DNA of 64,000 nt from contig DATMRF010000089.1 in assembly GCA_035566435.1 (NCBI GenBank), positions 1 through 64,000 on the forward strand, read 5' to 3'. How positions within the stretch are numbered: the first letter of the stretch is position 1; every line of letters begins with the position of its first letter. The notes under the pieces are model-generated. The model was not told the origin of the DNA, made no database searches, and saw only the letters and a list, made by a program, of their open reading frames with translations. The translations under genes were made by a program, and so were the position numbers. The DNA is from DATMRF01 sp035566435 (GTDB lineage: Bacteria; Verrucomicrobiota; Verrucomicrobiia; Limisphaerales; UBA8199). This document shows, one piece after another, positions 15,582 through 24,504 of this stretch.

Positions 15582-18500
15582 TCATCGCGCCGTGGTCTTG
15601 GCAAAGAGCTGTGCTTCAGTCCAGCCGCCGCCGAGGGCTTTGATGAGTTGAACCGCGGCCGTCAATCGCTGGCCGGCAAGCTGGTTGTTGGTGCGTTCGG
15701 CTGAGAGCGCCTCGCGGTCGGCATCGACGACTTCCAGGTAGCTGACAATACCGGAGCGAAAGCGGTCAGTGGCCAGATCGGCGGCGCGGCGCGCCTGGGC
15801 GACCGCGCGTTCCTGGGCGGCTGACTGGTCGGCGAGGTGCCGAATCGCCGAGAGGCTGTCTTCGACATCGCCAAACGCGAGCAGCACCTGTTGACGATAG
15901 CGAGCGACGGCTTCGTCGAAGGCCGCTTGTGAGCGCCGGTAGTTGGCGCGGTTCCGGCCACCGGCGAAAATTGGCAGCGAGACGCTGGGACCGATTGACC
16001 ATACGCGACTATCCCATTTGAAGAGCGAATCCAGTTCACCGCTCAAGTAACCGCCGGAGGCGGTCAAGGTGACCACGGGGAAAAACGCGGCTTTGGCGAC
16101 GCCGATACGGGCGTTGGAGGCTGCGAGCTGGCGCTCGGCTTCAGCGACATCGGGCCGGCGTTCGAGCAGTTCGGCGGGCAAGCCGGCGGGGATTTCAGGC
16201 GGCTGCGGGTTCCAGCTTGTCGTGGTGCCGGCAGGCAGACGGAACGTGGACGGATTGCTGCCGGCGAGGATGGCGAGGGCATTCTCGAGCTCGGTCCGGC
16301 GCCGGGCGAGCGACGCGGCGTCGGCCTCGGTGGTGGCCAGCTCGGTCTCCGCGCGCGCGACGTCGAGTTCATTGCCGATGCCGCCTTCGAAACGGCTGCG
16401 GACCAGGTTCACCTGCTCGTGGCGCAGAGCGACCGTGCCGGCGACTGTTGCGATTTCGGCGTCCAGGGCGCGGAGCGTGAAGTAATTCTGGGCGACGTCG
16501 GTTTGGAGGGCGAGCAGGACGTTGTAGTAGTCGGCCAGGGAAGCCTGCGCGTCCGCGCGCGCGCTTTCGAAGCTGCGGCGGACGCGTCCCCACAAATCGA
16601 TTTCGTAGCTGAGGTCCAGCGGCACACTGAAGGTGTTGGCGGTGACATTGCCGAAACTCGGCGACTGGTTGGGGGAATACCGCTGCCGGGCGAAGCTGGG
16701 AGCGAGGTTCAGGCTGGGCAACAGTTCGCCGCGGGCGACCCGGGCAGTCGCGCGCGACTGTTCGACGCGCGCCACGGCGCCTTTGAGAGTTTGATTCGCC
16801 TGAAGGGCCTGGGCTTCGAGTTCCTCGAGGCCGGGGTCGTTGAACGCGCCCCACCAGTTGCCTTTGGGGACGCGGTCGAGGGGCTCGCCTTCTTTCCAAT
16901 TGCCAAGTTCAGCGGCTTTGTATGTCGCCGGAGAGGAATTGGTCGGTGAGTGGTAGTCGGGCCCGATGGTCAAAGGCCCGGCGCCGGCAGGAGAGGTCGC
17001 GAGCAGCAAGGCGATGACAGCCACGGCCGCGGTGGCCGCGCCGGTCGCACCCAAAGCGGAGGTATGCGACACCGGTGCCGGTCGATGTTTCCAGCCGAGT
17101 TTCATGAGAGTAACGTAGAAGACCGGCGTCAAAAAGAGGCCGAAGAGGGTCACGCCGATCATGCCGCTGAACACGGCGACGCCCATGGCCTGGCGCATTT
17201 CGGCGCCGGCCCCGCTGGAGCGCACCAGGGGAAACACACCGGCGATAAACGCGATCGAGGTCATGAGAATGGGCCGGAGGCGGAGGCGGCAAGCTTCAAT
17301 GGCGGCTTCAATCGGTGACTTGCCATGATCCTGGTTGTGCTTGGCGAATTCGACGATCAGGATTGCGTTTTTGCAAGCCAGGCCGATCAGCACGATGAAA
17401 CCGATTTGCGTGAAGATGTTGTTATCGCTGCCTTTGAGCCACACGCCGGTGATGGCAAAGAGGAGGCACATGGGCAAGATGAGGATGATGGCCAGCGGAA
17501 GGCGGAAGCTCTCGTATTGCGCCGCGAGCACCAGGAACACTAGCAGCACGCAGAGCGGATAGATGAAGACGGCGGTGTTGCCGGCCAGAATGCGCTGGTA
17601 GGTGAGGTCGGTCCATTCGTAGGCCATGCCCTTAGGAAGATTATCGGCACCAATCTTCGCCATGAGGGCTTCGGCCTGGCCGGAGCTGAAGCCAGGCGCA
17701 GGCGCGCCGTTGATTTCCGCCGCCGGATACCCGTTATAGCGCATGGCGCGGTCGGGGCCGTAGGTTTCTTTGACTTTGACCAGGGTGCCCAGCGGGACCA
17801 TTTGGCCCTGCGAATTGCGAGTCTTAAGCCGGGTAATGTCTTCGGGGTGCTGGCGGAACTGGGCGTCGGCCTGGGCGATCACCTCGTAGGTGCGGCCAAA
17901 GCGGTTGAAATCATTGACGTAAAGAGAGCCGAGATAAATCTGCATGGTCTCGAAGAGATTCTGCAGAGGCACGCCCTGCTGCTTGGCCTTGTCGCGGTCG
18001 ATCTCGGCGTCGAGCTGGGGGACGTTGACCGTGAAGGTCGAGAACACGCCGCCGAGGCCCGGGGTTTGGTAGCCCTTGCCGATCATGGTTTGGAGGGCCT
18101 GGTACAGGGCGTCGTAGCCAAGGTCGGCGCGGTCTTCTACGAAGAGCTTGAAGCCGCCGATCGTGCCCAGGCCGTTTACGGGCGGAGGCGGGACGGCGAG
18201 GATGAAAGCGTCCTGGATTACGGAAAATTTCTGGTTCAAGGCGGCGGTGATGGCGGGGCCGCTAAGCTCGCGGGAGGTCCGCTCCTCGAAGGGTTTGAGG
18301 CAAAAGAAGGCGATGCCGGCATTGGGGGCGACGGTGAAGCCATTAATGCTCAAGCCGGGGAAGGCGACCGAGGACTGCACGCCCGGCTGTTTGAGGCCGA
18401 TATCGGTCATCCGGCGGATGACGGCGTCGGTGCGTTCGAGGGAGGCGCCATCGGGCAGTTGGGCGAAGGCGACCAGGTATTGTTTATCCTGGGTCGGCAC

Positions 18501-20213
18501 GAAGCCGGTGGGGACTTTGTTGAAGCTCCAGCCGGTGAGGAGGACCAGGCCGCCATAAACGGCCAGGGCGATGGCGCCCTTGCGGATGACGGTCGCGACG
18601 CCGGCGGCGTAACGTTCGCCGGACCAGGCGAACAGGCGGTTGAACGGCCGGAAGAACCAGCCGAGCAAGCGTTCCATGATGCGGCCGAACAAATCTTTGG
18701 GGGCTTTATGGTCCTGGAGCAAAACGGCGCAGAGCGCGGGCGAAAGGGTCAGGGAGTTGATCGCGGAAATGACGGTGGAGATGGCGATCGTGATCGCGAA
18801 CTGTTTATAGAACTGGCCGGTCAGCCCGCTGATAAAGCCGGTCGGGATGAACACCGCGCACAAGACCAGGGCCGTGGCGACGATGGGGCCGGTGACTTCG
18901 CTCATGGCACGCCGGGCCGCATCGCCGGGAGAAAGGCCGAGGGCGATATTGCGCTCGACGTTTTCGACCACCACGATGGCGTCATCGACCACGATGCCGA
19001 TGGCGAGGACGAGGCCGAAGAGGGAGAGGTTATTGATGGAAAAGCCGAGCGCGAGCATCACGGCAAAAGTGCCGACAAGCGACACGGGCACAGCGGCCAG
19101 GGGGATGAGGGAGGCGCGCCAGGTTTGGAGAAAGAGCACCACAACAATGACGACGAGCACAATGGCCTCGATGAGTGTGTGCACGACGGCCTCGATCGAA
19201 TGGCTCACGAAGACGGTCGGGTCATACACGACGGAATAGTCGATGCCTTCGGGAAAGTTCTTTTTGAGTTCCTCCATGGTGCGGCGGACATCCTTTGAGA
19301 GCTGGAGGGCGTTGGCGCCCGGGCTTTGGAAAATCGGCACCGCGACCGCCGTTTTGTTGTCCAGCAACGAACGCAGCGAATAGCCGGACGCGCCCATTTC
19401 GATACGCGCGATGTCTTTGAGCAGAATCTTTTCGCCGCGAGCCCCGGTTTTGACAATAATTTGTTCAAATTCCTCAGCTGAAAGCAACCGGCCCTTGGCG
19501 TTGACTTTGAGTTCGAAAGACACGGGGTGGCTGACCGGCGGTTCGCCGATGGTGCCTGCGGCAATCTGGACGTTCTGTTCGCGGAGGGCGCTGACGACGT
19601 CACTGGCGGTGAGGTTGCGGGCGGCGATTTTGTCGGGGTCGAGCCAGACGCGCATGGCGTAATCGCCGGAGCCGAAGAGCTGGACATCACCGGCGCCAGG
19701 TATGCGGGCGAGGACATCTTTGACCTGGAGGGTGGCATAGTTGCGGAGATAGACCTCGTCGTAGCGTCCATTGGGGGAGAAGAGGTGGACGACCATGGTG
19801 AGGTCGGGGGATTGCTTGGTGGTGGTGACGCCAAGCTGGCGGACTTCTTCGGGCAATTTCGCGAGGACCTGCGAGACGCGGTTTTGGACCTGGACCTGGG
19901 CTTTATCAACATCGGTGCCCAGTTTGAACGTGATGGTGAGGGTCATGACGCCGTCGGGCGTTGCCTGGGAGAACATGTAGAGGGAGTCCTCGACGCCGTT
20001 GATGGACTGTTCGAGGGGCGAGGCGACGGTTTCGGCGATGGTCTTCGGGTTGGCGCCCGGGTAGGTGGCGCGCACGACGATGGTGGGCGGGACGACTTCC
20101 GGGTATTCGCTGATGGGCAGACGCCCAAGGGCGAGCAAACCGAGCAGCAAGATGATGCCCGAGACGACCCCGGCAAAAATAGGCCGGCGGATGAAAAAGT
20201 TGGAAAAGTTCAT
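15582..20213 (-). CDS. RND efflux pump fused to outer-membrane channel
   Basis: 1543 residues with no stop between two normally separate proteins. Residues 1 to about 1040 are a complete HAE1-type RND permease: MNFSNFFIRRPIFAGVVSGI start, 12 predicted helices, proton-relay aspartates in VVDDAIVVVENVER and lysine in ACKNAILIVEFAK. After MKLGWKHRPAP comes a hydrophobic stretch at about 1058-1078 (AVAVIALLLATSPAGAG) like a signal peptide, then at about 1080-1543 a full NodT/OprM-type outer-membrane factor (IGPDYHSPT, WWGAFNDPGLEELEAQALQA, LDLSYEIDLWGRVRR, ELLERRPDVAEAERQLAASNARIGVAKAAFFP). The lipobox Cys of classical NodT proteins is absent. It follows the adaptor gene in an efflux operon. ATG 20213 matches the family start; the longer frame upstream is not conserved. 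Confidence 0.92.
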   Translation of the reverse strand: MNFSNFFIRRPIFAGVVSGIILLLGLLALGRLPISEYPEVVPPTIVVRATYPGANPKTIAETVASPLEQSINGVEDSLYMFSQATPDGVMTLTITFKLGTDVDKAQVQVQNRVSQVLAKLPEEVRQLGVTTTKQSPDLTMVVHLFSPNGRYDEVYLRNYATLQVKDVLARIPGAGDVQLFGSGDYAMRVWLDPDKIAARNLTASDVVSALREQNVQIAAGTIGEPPVSHPVSFELKVNAKGRLLSAEEFEQIIVKTGARGEKILLKDIARIEMGASGYSLRSLLDNKTAVAVPIFQSPGANALQLSKDVRRTMEELKKNFPEGIDYSVVYDPTVFVSHSIEAVVHTLIEAIVLVVIVVVLFLQTWRASLIPLAAVPVSLVGTFAVMLALGFSINNLSLFGLVLAIGIVVDDAIVVVENVERNIALGLSPGDAARRAMSEVTGPIVATALVLCAVFIPTGFISGLTGQFYKQFAITIAISTVISAINSLTLSPALCAVLLQDHKAPKDLFGRIMERLLGWFFRPFNRLFAWSGERYAAGVATVIRKGAIALAVYGGLVLLTGWSFNKVPTGFVPTQDKQYLVAFAQLPDGASLERTDAVIRRMTDIGLKQPGVQSSVAFPGLSINGFTVAPNAGIAFFCLKPFEERTSRELSGPAITAALNQKFSVIQDAFILAVPPPPVNGLGTIGGFKLFVEDRADLGYDALYQALQTMIGKGYQTPGLGGVFSTFTVNVPQLDAEIDRDKAKQQGVPLQNLFETMQIYLGSLYVNDFNRFGRTYEVIAQADAQFRQHPEDITRLKTRNSQGQMVPLGTLVKVKETYGPDRAMRYNGYPAAEINGAPAPGFSSGQAEALMAKIGADNLPKGMAYEWTDLTYQRILAGNTAVFIYPLCVLLVFLVLAAQYESFRLPLAIILILPMCLLFAITGVWLKGSDNNIFTQIGFIVLIGLACKNAILIVEFAKHNQDHGKSPIEAAIEACRLRLRPILMTSIAFIAGVFPLVRSSGAGAEMRQAMGVAVFSGMIGVTLFGLFLTPVFYVTLMKLGWKHRPAPVSHTSALGATGAATAAVAVIALLLATSPAGAGPLTIGPDYHSPTNSSPATYKAAELGNWKEGEPLDRVPKGNWWGAFNDPGLEELEAQALQANQTLKGAVARVEQSRATARVARGELLPSLNLAPSFARQRYSPNQSPSFGNVTANTFSVPLDLSYEIDLWGRVRRSFESARADAQASLADYYNVLLALQTDVAQNYFTLRALDAEIATVAGTVALRHEQVNLVRSRFEGGIGNELDVARAETELATTEADAASLARRRTELENALAILAGSNPSTFRLPAGTTTSWNPQPPEIPAGLPAELLERRPDVAEAERQLAASNARIGVAKAAFFPVVTLTASGGYLSGELDSLFKWDSRVWSIGPSVSLPIFAGGRNRANYRRSQAAFDEAVARYRQQVLLAFGDVEDSLSAIRHLADQSAAQERAVAQARRAADLATDRFRSGIVSYLEVVDADREALSAERTNNQLAGQRLTAAVQLIKALGGGWTEAQLFAKTTAR

Positions 20214-20239
20214 GGTGGAATGGGTGGTTAGAGGGAACG

Positions 20240-20269
20240 AACCACGAATGAACACGAATGGACACGAAC
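20240..20269. repeat. CCACGAATG interspersed repeat
   Basis: Three degenerate units of about 10 nt (ACCACGAATGA, ACACGAATGG, ACACGAAC) just upstream of the RND fusion gene. The same units occur at 47935-48090 and 56771-56826. Confidence 0.6.
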
Positions 20270-20390
20270 AGAGATCAGACGCGTTGATTCACTCTTAGGC
20301 GTGAACACAGTCTTGGCATCCACTTCTCTTTTATTAGCGTTCATTAGCGTTTATTAGAGGTTCCAAATGGGTTGTTGGCGGTTCGGCGGC

Positions 20391-21590
20391 TCAGCGTTTG
20401 GCGAGTTTTGGGGTTTCGCCGCCAGCGACTTCCTGCTGCGGCACGACAGTCATGCCGGGACGCACTCGGGAGAGGCCGTTGACGACGATTTCCTCATCGG
20501 GGCCGAGGCCGGCCTGGACGATGCGGCGGCGGTCGATGGTGGCTCCTAATTGCACCTGGCGATACGCGACCGTGTTGGTGGCCGTGAGAGCGAGGACGAA
20601 TTTTTGGGCCTGGTCGGTGCCGATGGCGCGTTCGTCCACGAGCAAAGCAGTGTGACGCTCGCTCAAGGGGACGCGAATGCGAGCGAACAAACCGGGCACG
20701 ATGCGTCCATCCGGATTGGGAAATACGGCGCGCAAGAGGATGCTGCCGGTATCGGCGTTGAGGCGATTGTCGAAGGACTCGATATAGCCGCGATGGGGGA
20801 AGTCCTTCTCGTCGGCGAGCTGGAGTTCGACCGGAATCCGGCCATCACTGTCCGCTTCCAGTTTTTTCGCATGGGCCAAGGTGTTGAATCTCAGGAGCGA
20901 ATTCTCGTCGATGTCGGCGTAAGCATACACGGGGTCAACAGAGACGATGGTTGTGAGGATGGTGGCGCCGCCGGCGACGCCATTGACGTAATTGCCGGTG
21001 GTGACGATGGCGCGGCTGACGCGTCCGTCGATGGGGGCGCGGACCTGGGTGTATTCGAGGTCGAGCCTGGCGGAGTCGAGGGCGGCTTCGGCGGCGAGCA
21101 AGGCGCCTTTGGCCTCCTGGAAGCGGGATTGGCGGGCGTCGGCTTCCTCGACCGAGATGGCGTGGTTGGCGAGGAGCTGCGGGGTGCGGTCGGCTTCGCG
21201 CCCGGCATTGTCGAGGCGAACTTTAGCCTGTTGCTGCTCGGCCTGGCGTTGCTCGAAAGTGGCCTGGTGCCAGCGCGGGTCGATGACGAAGAGGACATCG
21301 CCCTTCTTGACCAGTTGGCCGGATTGGAACTTCACGTCCTGGATATAGCCGGAAACGCGGGGGCGAATTTCGACGGATTCCACAGGCTCGATGCGGCCCG
21401 TGAACTCCTCTTGCTCGACAATTTCCTGCCGCTCAACGGGGGCGACAGTGACGGTGGGCGGGGGCGGTCTTTGCTGGGCGCTGGGCCGGCCGCAGCCGGC
21501 AACGGCGAAGAGGATAGCCCCCAGCAGAAGGAGCGGGGCAAACCGATGGAAATTAAACGTCATAAAGTCAGGTTGTTGTTGTGCACTCAT
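20391..21590 (-). CDS. RND efflux periplasmic adaptor (AcrA/MexA type) lipoprotein
   Basis: 399 residues from ATG 21590; a GTG five codons upstream and ATG at residue 10 are alternatives. The lipobox FAVAGC ends at C33, so it is a lipid-anchored periplasmic protein. It shows the adaptor order: barrel-sandwich half (VSGYIQDVKFQSGQLVKKGD), alpha hairpin (about 105-180), second lipoyl half (VRAPIDGRVSRAIVTTGNYV), beta-barrel and membrane-proximal domain ending VRPGMTVVPQQ. It links the pump to the outer-membrane channel, here both carried by the next gene. The 177-bp gap between them holds a CCACGAATG repeat. Likely repressed by the TetR gene upstream. Confidence 0.93.
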   Translation of the reverse strand: MSAQQQPDFMTFNFHRFAPLLLLGAILFAVAGCGRPSAQQRPPPPTVTVAPVERQEIVEQEEFTGRIEPVESVEIRPRVSGYIQDVKFQSGQLVKKGDVLFVIDPRWHQATFEQRQAEQQQAKVRLDNAGREADRTPQLLANHAISVEEADARQSRFQEAKGALLAAEAALDSARLDLEYTQVRAPIDGRVSRAIVTTGNYVNGVAGGATILTTIVSVDPVYAYADIDENSLLRFNTLAHAKKLEADSDGRIPVELQLADEKDFPHRGYIESFDNRLNADTGSILLRAVFPNPDGRIVPGLFARIRVPLSERHTALLVDERAIGTDQAQKFVLALTATNTVAYRQVQLGATIDRRRIVQAGLGPDEEIVVNGLSRVRPGMTVVPQQEVAGGETPKLAKR

Positions 21591-21621
21591 GTTAATGGAT
21601 TTCACCGTAATACTAGTTATC

Positions 21622-21635
21622 TATTTAGTCAAATA
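21622..21635. promoter_or_regulatory. candidate TetR operator near the adaptor gene
   Basis: TATTTAGTCAAATA has 5-bp palindromic arms and shares the decamer AGTCAAATAT with the region upstream of the tetR gene (22367-22376). Both lie in unusually AT-rich DNA just before the two starts, as expected for a local repressor site. Confidence 0.4.
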
Positions 21636-21676
21636 TAAGGGTAATAAAAAAACAAAATATGGTGAAATGGGCGGCT

Positions 21677-22291
21677 TTAAGCGGTGGCTAATGCCGGTTC
21701 TTTAATCCCCAGCATCGCGAAGATCCCGGGAGCGGCATCGCGCAGGACCTCGAGGTCGTTTTCAATTCTGGCTTGGGTGAGGAGTCCCTCGTAATAGACC
21801 TGGATCATGCGGGCTTTGGCGGCCGCGTCGGTTCCGTGGACCAAACCCGCGGCGTGGGCGTCGCGGATGGCGGATTCGAGGTATTTGCGCTTCTGGTCGA
21901 GAATGTCCTCGACTTTCTTGCGCAAAACATCCTCCTGGGTGCCGACTTCCGAGCCGAGGCAAAACAGCGCGCACCCCAGCACGAAGCCGTATTTCGCCTT
22001 CATCTCGCTCTGAAAACGGTAGCCGAAATCGCAGTAATTTCGCAGGCGTTCGAGCGGCGGGATGGTCGGTGAAAACAAGGAGTCGGACTCGGCCCGAAGG
22101 GATTTCCACTTGTCGTCCAGGGCCTCGGCCGCGAGGTCGGCTTTGGACCTGAAGTAGTAGTAGAAACTGCCCTTGCGCACGCCTGCTTTTTCGCAGATGT
22201 GGTCGATGGTGGTGCTGCCGTAGGAACCCGTCCAAATCAACTCGAGGACGGCTTCCATCAACTTCTGTTTGTTGTTACTGACTCGACCCAT
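21677..22291 (-). CDS. TetR/AcrR-family transcriptional regulator
   Basis: 204 residues from ATG 22291 (MGRVSNNKQKLMEAVLELIW), with GAGAAAGCAG upstream. The N-terminal helix-turn-helix covers about residues 8-55 (GSTTIDHICEKAGVRKGSFYYYFRSKADL). The rest is an all-alpha ligand-binding domain with several hydrophobic positions and Cys residues (GCALFCLGSEVG). It is transcribed in the same direction as, and 86 bp before, the adaptor gene, so it probably represses the efflux operon and itself and is released by a pump substrate. Confidence 0.93.
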   Translation of the reverse strand: MGRVSNNKQKLMEAVLELIWTGSYGSTTIDHICEKAGVRKGSFYYYFRSKADLAAEALDDKWKSLRAESDSLFSPTIPPLERLRNYCDFGYRFQSEMKAKYGFVLGCALFCLGSEVGTQEDVLRKKVEDILDQKRKYLESAIRDAHAAGLVHGTDAAAKARMIQVYYEGLLTQARIENDLEVLRDAAPGIFAMLGIKEPALATA

Positions 22292-22358
22292 AATCTGCTT
22301 TCTCGCCGCGTGGCGGAGACGCCATAAGGCGTCTGAACAAACACACGTTACCATATCC

Positions 22359-22376
22359 GACTAAACAGTCAAATAT
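22359..22376. promoter_or_regulatory. candidate TetR operator upstream of tetR
   Basis: GACTAAACAGTC (4-bp arms, 22359-22370) followed by AAATAT; the decamer AGTCAAATAT is repeated near the adaptor gene. Position about 70 bp before the tetR start fits autoregulation. Confidence 0.4.
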
Positions 22377-22553
22377 TATTTTGAAAATTTTCATGGGTGG
22401 TTTTCTGTGAGGATTCGGGACTGGGATTGGGCTCAAGTGGCCAGCGCGTGCAGCGGGGGAGATGTTCGATGACCTCGATAACCGTCGGCACCGTGTCGTG
22501 GAAATCAAACCTTTGGGACCGATTTGGTTTCACTTGTCCGCACCGGTCCGTTG

Positions 22554-22599
22554 GCTGAACGAGGACGAGGGCCGCGTGCCGGCTCAAGCCCCGTTAGGG
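22554..22599 (-). other. attC-like site C (weak), left end of second cassette run
   Basis: On the minus strand it runs from CCCTAAC to GTTCAGC, with stems AACG/CGTT, GG/CC and GCCG/CGGC and unpaired bases between. The R' box departs from GTTRRRY at one position. A second GCCTAAC box lies 15-20 nt upstream on the minus strand (22614-22620). It follows the 246-residue gene. Confidence 0.35.
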
Positions 22600-22667
22600 G
22601 CGAAATGTTTATAGTTAGGCGACATCGTGTCTTTCCGCAACGCGCCGCCCAGCGACAGGCTGAGGGA

Positions 22668-23408
22668 TTAACCGCGTTGCTTGAGCAACCACGGGATGAC
22701 CTTGGTGAGGCCAAAATAGACGGCGAAAAAGAACAGCAATGAAAACAACCCTACCGCGACTACAGTCCAAATCGAGCCGGGTGCCATTTCGTCAACCGCT
22801 TTCATGAGCACGGGAATTCTCTTGTCGGTGGGCGCTGACTCCACCCGTGCGCGCAGCGCATCAGCATCCTTCTTGAGCAACCGCGCATCGGCCTCCGCCA
22901 GCGCCAGCAACTTTTCGGAGCTCCACGTCTCGCCGGTCGGTTCAATATCGTAGGACTTTTTATTCGGCTGCGGCACGAGTCGGTATTCACGTCCGATTGA
23001 ATCGATTACCCGGTCATCGGGCTTCCAGTCCTGGAGTTTCTCGCCGTCCTTGGTGCCGAGGATGTCAAAGAGGTCCTGCTTGCTGCGATAACACTTCAGC
23101 TTCGGTCCGCAGGCGGGCTCGCAGGAAAGGAACCCGTGCGGATAAGCGCTGAGGACCTTGCGCTTCGCTTCTTGCGCCTTTTTCGCGGGAATGATGTAGG
23201 CAAAGAACGGCCGCGCCCGGAAAATGAGCCAGCCCGACAGCGGGAAAATGATCGCGCCAGCCCATATCAGCCCGCGAGAATTGTCGTGCCTACCCGCCAG
23301 GATAAACCCGGGGCCGATCAACAACGTGCACCACATCACGATTTGCAGATTCCGGTACCCGCGCCACGTGACTAGCATGGGTTCGTGATCATCGTGGCGA
23401 AACACCAT
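22668..23408 (-). CDS. membrane protein of unknown function, cassette cargo
   Basis: 246 residues. Hydrophobic segments at about 22-40 and 46-62 form a hairpin. A cytoplasmic middle domain follows with a Cys cluster (SCEPACGPKLKCY), then a predicted coiled region (LLALAEADARLLKKDADALRARVE) and a C-terminal helix at about 215-238. No family recognised. It lies alone between attC-like sites C and D on the minus strand, so it is probably a mobile cassette gene. A start ten codons later is possible. Confidence 0.6.
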   Translation of the reverse strand: MVFRHDDHEPMLVTWRGYRNLQIVMWCTLLIGPGFILAGRHDNSRGLIWAGAIIFPLSGWLIFRARPFFAYIIPAKKAQEAKRKVLSAYPHGFLSCEPACGPKLKCYRSKQDLFDILGTKDGEKLQDWKPDDRVIDSIGREYRLVPQPNKKSYDIEPTGETWSSEKLLALAEADARLLKKDADALRARVESAPTDKRIPVLMKAVDEMAPGSIWTVVAVGLFSLLFFFAVYFGLTKVIPWLLKQRG

Positions 23409-23589
23409 GCGATTACTGAATCAGTTCCGGACATTTTGTCAATGGCGTGGAGGGAACAGTACGGCAAATCAATTCGGACCAACGCGTTGCACTGTCTAAA
23501 AAGCGAAAAGCGGCAATCCGGGTGGCGGGTCTGCACACAATCATCAAATACGCTTTCATCGGCGGCGCCTATACTGCCACCGCACCATG

Positions 23590-23690
23590 ACCCAACGACT
23601 CAGCTCACCGATGGCGGCCTCTCACTCATTCCCGAACTGCCAGAGCGCCTGCCGGGGCCGCCATTCGGTGGAGAGCCGACTTCGGTCGCT
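23590..23690 (-). other. attC-like site D (degenerate left box)
   Basis: The R' box on the minus strand is GTTGGGT (complement at 23590-23596), a consensus match. A strong stem pairs 23606-23619 (CACCGATGGCGGCC) with 23656-23670 (GGCCGCCATTCGGTG) with one bulge. The R'' box is not recognisable, so the site may be decayed. It overlaps the end of the lipase gene. Confidence 0.4.
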
Positions 23691-24384
23691 TTTCGCCGAA
23701 CCTGCCTGACTTGAGAAATGCGATGACCGAGGTGATCACACGGCGATTCTTCATCATGAACGGGTGAGTAGCGTGAACGACCAGATGCTCCTTCATTCCC
23801 TCAACCTTGGTATTCTCGACTGACACTTTCCCGTCGTCGCGGCCAGGGATCATGCTGCTATTGATCCAATTGATTGAGCGGTCTCCTGCGATCACCCCGA
23901 GTTCAAAGGAAACCGGGCCAAGCCGATTCGGCACCGAATCCTTGTCAGTACCGAGCCCCTGCGCCGCTGGCCCATTCACCTTGCGGAACGCCCACCACCC
24001 TCTCAAGCGGTCCACCACCTCGCTCCCTTTGTTTGGCGGGCCCAGCATGACAACCCGGCCCAACCGCACGTCCTTCCTGTTGGCGAAATAGTACCGGACA
24101 AGAATTCCGCCCATGGAATGCGTCACGAAGTGCACTTTGGAGCACCCGCGCAACCGCTCGTCCGCGAGCGCTTCCCCGACCACCGCCAGGCTAAGCTGCT
24201 CAATGGGCTGGGTTCGGCTCGGATATTCGCAGTTGAGGACTACGTAGCCCTCAGACGCCAGTGCGCGCTCCATCTTCGCCATGCTCGCGCTGGTGCGTCC
24301 CAGCCCGTGAAGCAAGACGACCCCCTCCGCTCCCTTGACAGAGCCGAGCATCACGAAGAAGAGAACGATGCCTCTAGGCAGCAT
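23626..24384 (-). CDS. exported alpha/beta-hydrolase (lipase-like)
   Basis: 252 residues from ATG 24384, chosen because it begins a signal peptide (MLPRGIVLFFVMLGSVKGAEG) and because the longer open frame upstream is made of attC-like sequence. Oxyanion loop VVLLHGLGR, nucleophile Ser in HSMGG, and a late acidic/His pair (RDDGKVS, VHATHPFM) fit a PGAP1/lipase-type hydrolase that would cleave esters in the periplasm. The last residues lie in the stem of attC-like site D. Cargo of the second cassette run, downstream of an acyltransferase gene. Confidence 0.8.
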   Translation of the reverse strand: MLPRGIVLFFVMLGSVKGAEGVVLLHGLGRTSASMAKMERALASEGYVVLNCEYPSRTQPIEQLSLAVVGEALADERLRGCSKVHFVTHSMGGILVRYYFANRKDVRLGRVVMLGPPNKGSEVVDRLRGWWAFRKVNGPAAQGLGTDKDSVPNRLGPVSFELGVIAGDRSINWINSSMIPGRDDGKVSVENTKVEGMKEHLVVHATHPFMMKNRRVITSVIAFLKSGRFGEKRPKSALHRMAAPAGALAVRE

Positions 24385-24418
24385 GGAGTAAGACCGAACA
24401 ATAAGCGCAGCCGCGCCG

Positions 24419-24493
24419 GGCCAACAACGCCCGATACGCGCGAGGCGGACTCCCGGCGTCGGCTGGCGCGTTTTGTGAGGCGGCTGGTTGCGG
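24419..24493 (-). other. attC-like site E
   Basis: Between the acyltransferase stop and the lipase start. Minus-strand boxes CCGCAAC and GTTGGCC are each one or two bases off consensus; between them is an imperfect palindrome with paired CGCC and ACGCGC blocks. Position and orientation fit the other sites. Confidence 0.4.
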
Positions 24494-24504
24494 TGCCTCA
24501 TATG

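Larger units (their letters stand above)
22292..22667. other. 376-bp gap with regulatory and attC-like sequence
   Basis: Holds the tetR promoter region with candidate operator (22359-22376) and the weak attC-like site C (22554-22599). A frame at 22369-22587 on the minus strand could be read but has no start signal or recognisable product, so I do not call it. Confidence 0.6.

Noticed and set aside
17802..19298. Long plus-strand open frame (498 codons) opposite the RND gene
   Set aside because: It is antisense to a clearly conserved RND permease; composition (Gly, Asp, Glu-rich) is typical of a high-GC shadow.
22369..22587. Minus-strand frame between tetR and the cassette run
   Set aside because: It runs through the tetR promoter region and the weak attC-like site, with no start signal.
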